The notes under the pieces are model-generated. The model made no database searches and was not told where the DNA came from. It was given only the letters and a program-made list of their open reading frames with translations. From Dermacentor variabilis (lineage: Eukaryota; Arthropoda; Arachnida; Ixodida; Ixodidae): DNA of 64,000 bases. The position numbers and the translations under genes were made by a program. Below, piece by piece: positions 58,569 to 64,000 of the stretch (its first letter is position 1; each line of letters starts with the position of its first letter). The stretch spans positions 201,885,750 through 201,949,749 of the forward strand of contig NC_134570.1 in NCBI RefSeq assembly GCF_050947875.1, written 5' to 3'.

Positions 58569-58688
58569 TGTCACAAGCTGTCATGAACCACGCCTGCCGG
58601 GCAAACAACCAGATGAAAGAAGGAAGAGAGTGACGTGAGCCAAGCTGCCGCGAGACCGCTCTTCAACAACCGCGCCTATCAACCAGAT
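58569..58688 (+). repeat. Gypsy-3 3' LTR
   Basis: 120 bp, pairs with 57018-57137; differences seen near GCCGGGC and AGAGAGTG. Confidence 0.88.
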
Positions 58689-59742
58689 TCATCTGGTTCT
58701 GCATTGCTGCAAAGTGAGGGCTAGGATTCACCTCAATTTGAAGGGACACAGAGTAAAATGGGTCAAGAAGAAACAGGCCAACCTTGATGCAATACGGGTA
58801 AAAGCAGACCAATTCAGGTTCACACTTAGAAAGAAATATGCAGCCTTAGAGAGACGAAGATGACATAGAGGTAATGAATGAAGCAGTAACTAGGCTGACT
58901 TCAGAAGGAGCAATTGAAGTGAGAGTTGAGGCAGCAAGGCCATCAGTAGGCATGTTCTCCCAAGTAACAAAGTACCTAATAAAATAATAAAATTCACTGG
59001 GCTGTAAAAACTAATCAGCAAGGAAAAAAATAAGGGATATTCTAAATTATAACGTGAGAAAGACTGAGGAAGCAGTAAAAAATGGACGCAGCCTGAAATC
59101 AGTGAAAAGGAAGCTTGGCATCGGACAAACCAAGATGCAGTACGCACTGAAAGCTAAGCAGGGTAATATCATCAGGAATCTCGAAGATATAGCAAAATGA
59201 GAAGAATTCCGTACTCACCTGTGCAGTAGCCAAAGCAGCCACGATAGCTCCATTCGAAGCAGTAATGAACAGGTTACAGAGGCTCCTTCTATAACTAGCG
59301 GTGACGTGAGAAGGGTCTTGCAAGACATAAAACGGAGAAAAGCGTCAGGAGAAGATGGGCCACCATTCGATTAATCAAAGATGGAGGGAGCATCGTGCTT
59401 GAAAAACTTGCGGCCCTTTTTACGAATTGTCTATCGACCTCAAGGTCCCAGAGAACTGGAAGAATGCCAAATTTATACTAATCCACAAAAAGGGAGACAA
59501 AGAATTGAAAAATTATAGGCCCATTAGCTTACTTAGAATATTATATAAAATATTCACCAAACTCCAACAGAATAAGGGCAACACTGGATTTTCGTCAAAC
59601 AAGGGAGCAGGCAGGTTTGAGGGAGGGATACTCTGCAATGGATCACATCCATGTCATCAATCAGGTAATCGAGAAATCCGCACAGTACAATCAGCCTCTC
59701 TAAATGGCTTTCATAGATTACGAAAAGGCATTTGATACAGTA

Positions 59743-59948
59743 ATCAATATTTGGGGTTTTACGTGCCAAAACCACTTTCTGATTATGAGGCACGCCGTAG
59801 TGGAGGACTCCGGAAATTTTGACCACCTGGGGTTCTTTAACGTGCACCTAAATCTAAGCACACGGGTGTTTTCGCATTTCGCCCCCATCGAAATGCGGCC
59901 GCCGTGGCCGGGATTCGATCCCGCGACCTCGTGCTCAGCAGCCCAACA
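59743..59948 (-). mobile_element. tRNA-derived SINE (Ruka-like), 14-bp target duplication
   Basis: Read on the minus strand, it starts TGTTGGGCTGCTGAGCACG, has a B-box-like GGGATCGAATCCC and continues through a GGTGCACGTTAAAGAACCCC region. It ends GGCACGTAAAACCCCAAATA. The internal boxes give it a pol III promoter. CATTTGATACAGTA flanks it exactly at 59729-59742 and 59949-59962, a 14-bp target duplication from LINE-assisted insertion into RTE-C. I recognise the sequence as the common hard-tick SINE; the name Ruka is from memory and unverified. Confidence 0.88.
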
Positions 59949-60223
59949 CATTTGATACAGTAGAGATACCAGCAGTCATAGAGGTATTACGTAATCAAGG
60001 AGTACAGGACGCTTACGTAAATATCCTATAAAGTATCTACAAAGATTCCATAGCTATCTTAATTCTCCACAAGAAAAGCAGGAAGATACCTATAAAGAAA
60101 GGGGTCAGAGGAGGAGACACAATCTCTTCAATGCTATTGATTGCGTTGCGTGCTTGGAAGTATTCAACCTATTAAACTGGGAAGGCTTAGGAGTGACGCT
60201 CAACGCGAATATATCAGCAACCT

Positions 60224-60340
60224 CATTATGCAAAAAAGATGTGAGGCGTGCAGACAGGACACAAGAGAAAAGAAGTGGACAGCACGAAGAGGTGAGGCGT
60301 GCAGACAGGACACAAGAGAAGTGGACAACACGATTGTCAC
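60224..60340 (-). mobile_element. Penelope-like tail with internal duplication, 9-bp target repeat
   Basis: Minus strand: GTCCACTTCTCTTGTGTCC, TGTCTGCACGCCTCACCTCT twice in a row (unit about 52 bp), then TTTTTTGCATAATG. The same tail occurs at 23.08-23.13 kb. CAGCAACCT flanks it at 60215-60223 and 60341-60349. RTE-C sequence (ISNL ... SNLRLAKD) continues on both sides. A Penelope-like 3' tail is inferred from 23.1 kb, where the end motif is present. Confidence 0.6.
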
Positions 60341-61150
60341 CAGCAACCTTCGATTAGCAAAAGACATTGCCCTATTAAGCAACACTGCGGACGAGTTACA
60401 ACAAATTATTGAGAACCTTAACAGAGAGAGTATAAGAGTGGGGTTAAAGGCTAGTATGCGGAAGACAAAGGTAAAGATTAACAACCGGGCAAGAGAACAA
60501 GAGTTCAGGATCGCCAGTGAGCGTCTACAGTCTATGAAGGAGTACATTTACCTACGTCAAAAGTTCCCAAGCGACCCTGATCATACGAAGGAAACTTAGA
60601 GAAGAATTAAGATGAGTTGGAGCACATTCGCTAGACATCCTCAGATCCGGACTGGAAGCCTACCATTACCATTAATATGAAGGTGTTTAATGAATGCATT
60701 CTACCGGTGCTGACGTATGGGGCAGAGACTTATAGACTAAAAAAGAAGCTTGAGAAGATGTTAAGGACTGTGCAAAGAGTGATGGAACGAAGAATGCTAA
60801 GCATAACTTTAAGCGAGAGAAAGGGAACGCTTTGGATCAGAGAGCAAACGGGTATAGACAAAATTCTAATTGGCATTAAGTCGAAGAAATGGGACTGTGC
60901 AGGTAATGTAATACGCACGTTAGATAACCGGTGGATCGTTAGGGTTACAGAATGAGTGCCAAGAGAATGAAAGAGCAGACGAGGACGACAGAAGGCTAGT
61001 TGGGGGGATGAAATTAAGAAATTTGCAGGCGCTAACCAGAATGTGTTGGCGCAGGACAGGGGTAATTGGAGTTAGCAGGGAGAGGCCGTCATCCTCCAGT
61101 GGACATAAAATAGACTGATGATGATGATGATTAAGATGATGATGATGATA

Positions 61151-61620
61151 ACAAGACCGAAGTTGAGAGCACGAAGAAGCCCGGAAAAGATTGTCTACTT
61201 CTGGCACAGAGGGATACATGAAGGGCAGCTCAGTCTTCGCTCAGGTACCTCCAACTTCTTGATCTAATTCAGAACGCAGACGACGCCTTATGTAATTAAT
61301 TTTTTTGCTTCTGCTGTTGGTATGAGCATTCAAAGCTGGTAACATTTGAAAAGAAATACGGCTCAGGGAAACGTCCTCCAACGTAACGAGTTTGTGCTGC
61401 AAGCATTTAAATACTTTTTGTAGAAATGAGCTAGTAGTTTTCTATTCGTTTTCTAGCAAAATTTCCATCTGCGCGTCGGCTCATGGGAAACATTCAGCAG
61501 GTATCTTCAGTTTCATTAAAAAACTGCAGTAGGATGCGTCGCCCCAAAACAAGACGATATTCACTAAAATGACACCGCGGATGATCTTTCGTTTTATTCC
61601 GTATAGCTGTTTTGATAAGG
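61151..61620. other. Spacer between RTE copies
   Basis: No gene recognised. Confidence 0.4.
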
Positions 61621-64000
61621 ATCATCATCATCATCATCATCATCATCAGCCTGGTTACGCCCACTGCAGGGCAAAGGCCTCTCCCATACTTCTCCAACAA
61701 CCCCGGTCATGTACTAATTGTGGCCACGCCGTCCCTGCAAACTTCTTAATCTCCTCCGCCCACCTGGCTTTCTGTCGCCCCCTGCTACGCTTCCCTTCCC
61801 TTGGGATCCAGTCCGTAACCCTTAATGACCATCGGTTATCTTCCCTCCTCATTACATGTCCTGCCCATACCCATTTCTTTTTCTTGATTTCAGCTAAGAT
61901 GTCATTAACTCGCGTTTGTTCCCTCACCCAATCTGCTCTTTTCTTATCCCTTAACGTTACACCTATCATTCTTCTTTCCATAGCTCGTTGTGTCGTCCTC
62001 AATTTGAGTAGAACCCTTTTCGTAAGCCTCCAGGTTTCTGCCCCGTAGGCGAGTACTGGTAAGACACAGCTATTATATACTTTTCTCTTGAGGGATAACG
62101 GCAACCTGCTGTTCATGATTTGGGAATGCCTGCCAAACGCACTCCAGCCCATTATTATTCTTCTGATTATTTCCGTCTCATGATCCGGATCCGCCGTCAC
62201 TACCTGCCCTAAGTAGATGTATTCCCTTACGACTTCCAGTGCCTCGCTGCCTATTGTAAATTGCTGTTCTCTCCCGAAACTGTTAAGCATTACTTTAGTT
62301 TTCTGCATATTAATTTTAGACCCACTCTTCTGCTTTGCCTCTCCAGGTCAGTGAGCATGCATTGCAATTGGTCCCCTGAGTTACTAAGCAAGGCAATATC
62401 ATCAGCGAATCGAAAGTTACTAAGGTATTCTCCATCAACTTTTATCCCCAATTCTTCCCAATCCAGGTCTCTGAATACCTCCTGTAAACACGCTGTGAAT
62501 AGCATTGGAGATATCGTATCTCCCTGCCTGACGCCTTTCTTTATTGGGATTTTGTTGCGTGCTTTATGGAGGACTACGTTGGCTATGGAGCCGCTATAGA
62601 TATCTTCCAGCATTTTTACATATGGCTCATCTACACCCTGATTCCGTAATGCCTCCATGACTGCTGAGGTTTCGACTGAATCAAACGCTTTCTCGTAATC
62701 AATGAAAGCTATATACAACGGTTGCTTATATTCTGCACATTTCTCTATCACTTGATTGATAGTGTGAATATGGTCTATTGTTGAGTAGCCTTTACGGAAT
62801 CCTGCCTGGTCCTTTGGTTGACAGAAGTCTAAGGTGTTCCTGATTCTATTTGCAATTACCTTAGTAAATACTTTGTAGGCAACGGACAGTAAGCTGATCG
62901 GTCTATAATTTTTCAAGTCTTTGGCGTCCCCTTTCTTATGGATTAGGATTATGTTAGCGTTCTTCCAAGATTCCGGTACGCTCGAGGTCATGAGGCATTG
63001 CGTATACATGGTGGCCAGTTTCTCTAGAACAATCTGTCCACCATCCTTCAACAAATCTGCTGTTACCTGATCCTCCCCAGCTGCCTTCCCACTTTGCATA
63101 TCTCCTAAGGCTTTCTTTACTTCTTCCAGCGTTACCTTCGGGATTTCGAATTCCTCTAGACTATTTTGTCTTCCATTATCGTCGTGGGTGCCACAGGTAC
63201 TGTATAAATCTCTATAGAACTACTCAGCCACTTGAACTATCTCATCCATATTAGTAATGATATTGCCGGCTTTGTCTCTTAGCGCATACATCTGATTCTT
63301 GCCAATTCCTTGTTTCTTCTTCACTGTTTTTAGGCTTCCTCCGCTCCTGAGAGCATGTTCAATTCTATCCATATTATACTTCCTTATGTCAGCTGTCTTA
63401 CGCTTGTTGATTAACTTCGAAAGTTTTGCCAGTTCTATTCTAGCTGTAGGGTTAGATGCTTTCATACATTGGCGTTTCTTGATCAGATCTTTCGTCTCCT
63501 GCGATAGTTTGCTGGTATCCTGCCTAACAGAGTTACCACCGACTTCCATTGCACACTCCTTAATGATGCCCACAAGATTGTCGTTCATTGCTTCAACACT
63601 AAGGTCCTCTTCCTGAGTTAAGGCTGAATACCTGTTCTGTAGCTTGATCTGGAATTCCTCTATTTTCCCTCTTACCGCTAACTCATTGATCGGCTTCTTA
63701 TGTACCAGTTTCTTCCGTTCCCTCCTCAGGTCTACGCTAATTCGAGTTCTTACCATCCTGTGGTCACTGCAGCGCACCTTGCCGAGCACGTCCACATCTT
63801 GTATGATGCCAGGGTTAGCGCAGAGTATGAAGTATATTTCATTTCTAGTCTCGCCGTTCGGGCTCCTCCACGTCCACTTTCGGCTATCCCGCTTGCGGAA
63901 GAAGGTATTCATTATCCTCATATTATTCTGTTCCGCAAACTCTACTAATAACTCTCCCCTGCTATTCCTAGTGCCTATGCCATATTCCCACACTGCCTTG
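61621..64000 (-). mobile_element. RTE-A: nearly intact RTE, cut by the right window edge
   Basis: The 3' end is a (GAT)n tail (plus-strand CAT repeat 61621-61647). Coding runs from 61655 to the window edge. Only two lesions are visible: a TAG at 63220-63222 and a one-base frameshift near 62318. The 5' part with the endonuclease start lies outside the window. It is of the same family as RTE-B and could be close to active copies elsewhere. Confidence 0.88.
61655..63993 (-). pseudogene. RTE-A endonuclease-reverse transcriptase, two lesions
   Basis: From 63993 the frame covers the end of the endonuclease (WTWRSPNGETRNEIYFIL, VRCSDHRMVRTRI), the linker with basic helices, and then TAG at 63220. 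The same frame continues into RT: SGKAAGEDQV, WKNANIILIHKKGD, LKNYRPISLL and QAGFRKGYSTIDH. The catalytic AFIDYEKAFDSV (Asp at codon 134 from 63099), KKGVRQGDTISPMLF and FADDIALLS (codons 231-239) follow. A single-base loss in an A-run near 62318 shifts the frame, and the C-terminal part reads on from 62308 to 61655. Its role was target-primed reverse transcription of the element. Both catalytic Asp boxes are intact. Confidence 0.85.

Larger units (their letters stand above)
57018..58688 (+). mobile_element. Gypsy-3: internally deleted Gypsy with a 200-bp inverted duplication
   Basis: Direct LTRs of 120 bp lie at 57018-57137 and 58569-58688 and differ at only about two positions. The left LTR runs straight into late pol sequence, so the primer site, gag, protease, RT and RNase H are gone. 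A purine tract (AGCGGGGAAA) precedes the right LTR. Positions 57352-57551 are an inverted copy of 58140-58339, replacing part of the integrase zinc-finger region. TCAT occurs at the left flank (57012-57015) and right after the right LTR (58689-58692), compatible with a slightly altered target duplication. It interrupts RTE-C within its CNDH region. The high LTR identity means it is young. Confidence 0.88.
56703..61050 (+). pseudogene. RTE-C endonuclease-RT remnant
   Basis: Order and motifs follow RTE-A. The RT catalytic FADD region is altered to LRLAKDIALLSN (about 60350), so a key Asp is lost even apart from frame breaks. The longest open piece is 60141-60599, but it contains inserted Penelope-tail codons and is not a natural protein. 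Confidence 0.75.
56000..61150 (+). mobile_element. RTE-C: old RTE retrotransposon carrying three later insertions
   Basis: The left limit is uncertain; leader-like sequence (GTAACTCAGCAGAGGGTGC) lies near 56268. Endonuclease blocks are IGLSEIRRTG (56421-) and VMGDFNAKVG (56733-), and LVEFPERNKLRILNAFFRKR follows. RT blocks begin at about 59440 (VPENWKNAKFILIHKKGD, LKNYRPISLL), with FIDYEKAFDTV near 59712 and KIPIKKGVRGGDTIS near 60085. The C-terminus (CILPVLTYGAETY, ERRMLSITLS) is followed by a (GAT)n tail at about 61112-61150. It is interrupted by Gypsy-3 (57018-58688), a SINE (59743-59948) and a Penelope-like tail (60224-60340). Many stops and shifts make it the oldest RTE here. Confidence 0.82.

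Noticed and set aside
60141..60599. A 152-codon frame as an intact RTE-C protein
   Set aside because: It includes translated Penelope-tail sequence and lacks the catalytic FADD.
61621..64000. Horizontal transfer of a BovB-type RTE between ticks and vertebrates
   Set aside because: The clade cannot be fixed without phylogeny, and nothing in the window itself shows transfer.

Overview
The window looks like genomic DNA from an arthropod, most likely a hard tick (Ixodidae). The reasons are a tRNA-derived SINE that resembles the tick Ruka family, RTE and I-type LINEs with tick-like 3' tails, several Ty3/Gypsy elements, Penelope-like fragments, long AT-rich non-coding stretches, dinucleotide microsatellites and intron-bearing gene structure. 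Nothing bacterial is present: there are no operons, ribosome binding sites, rRNA or CRISPR arrays. Species cannot be named from the sequence alone.

Layout. 1-6.4 kb: non-coding DNA with a nested palindrome (3.41 kb), a fold-back MITE (5.04-5.45 kb) and trinucleotide repeats, then a possible first coding exon (6.40 kb, +). 6.57-8.88 kb (-): a LINE-type nucleic-acid-binding ORF1 with zinc knuckles and no lesion, not followed by any ORF2. 9-26 kb: mostly AT-rich, unrecognised DNA with a (TA)n block, a broken DDE transposase (14.1-16.1 kb) split by a solo LTR, a ~264-bp tandem array (16.3-17.25 kb) and Penelope-like 3' ends (18.9, 19.7-20.3 and 23.0 kb). 26.07-30.39 kb (-): a decayed Gypsy element with both LTRs (Gypsy-1). 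31.72-36.83 kb (-): a younger, nearly complete Gypsy element with ~165-bp LTRs (Gypsy-2), lying between degenerate CCTTAATCCA minisatellite arrays. 37.15-38.13 kb (-): a truncated RTE inside one of those arrays. 39.0-40.8 kb and 41.2-45.8 kb (+): two I-type LINEs, the second with ORF1, ORF2 remains and an (ACTC)n tail. 46.9-48.8 kb (+): the gag-protease end of another Gypsy (Gypsy-4). 49.6-51.1 kb (-): the only convincing host gene, two exons with a matching splice phase, a TATA box and a poly(A) signal, coding for about 141 residues of unknown function. 51-56 kb: unassigned, with a perfect 30-bp hairpin. 56-61.1 kb (+): an old RTE copy carrying three later insertions: an internally deleted Gypsy (Gypsy-3), a SINE with a 14-bp target duplication, and a Penelope-like tail. 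61.6-64 kb (-): a nearly intact RTE running off the right edge.

The dominant theme is nested retroelement history rather than a gene pathway. Gypsy-3 is the most unusual object: two 120-bp LTRs, about 98% identical, enclose only integrase sequence, and a 200-bp inverted copy of the integrase 3' end sits inside the gene, as expected from template switching during reverse transcription. Penelope-like 3' ends recur at five or more places, and short-loop palindromes are unusually frequent, some of them at element junctions. All identities and alignments quoted were judged by eye; no search was run.
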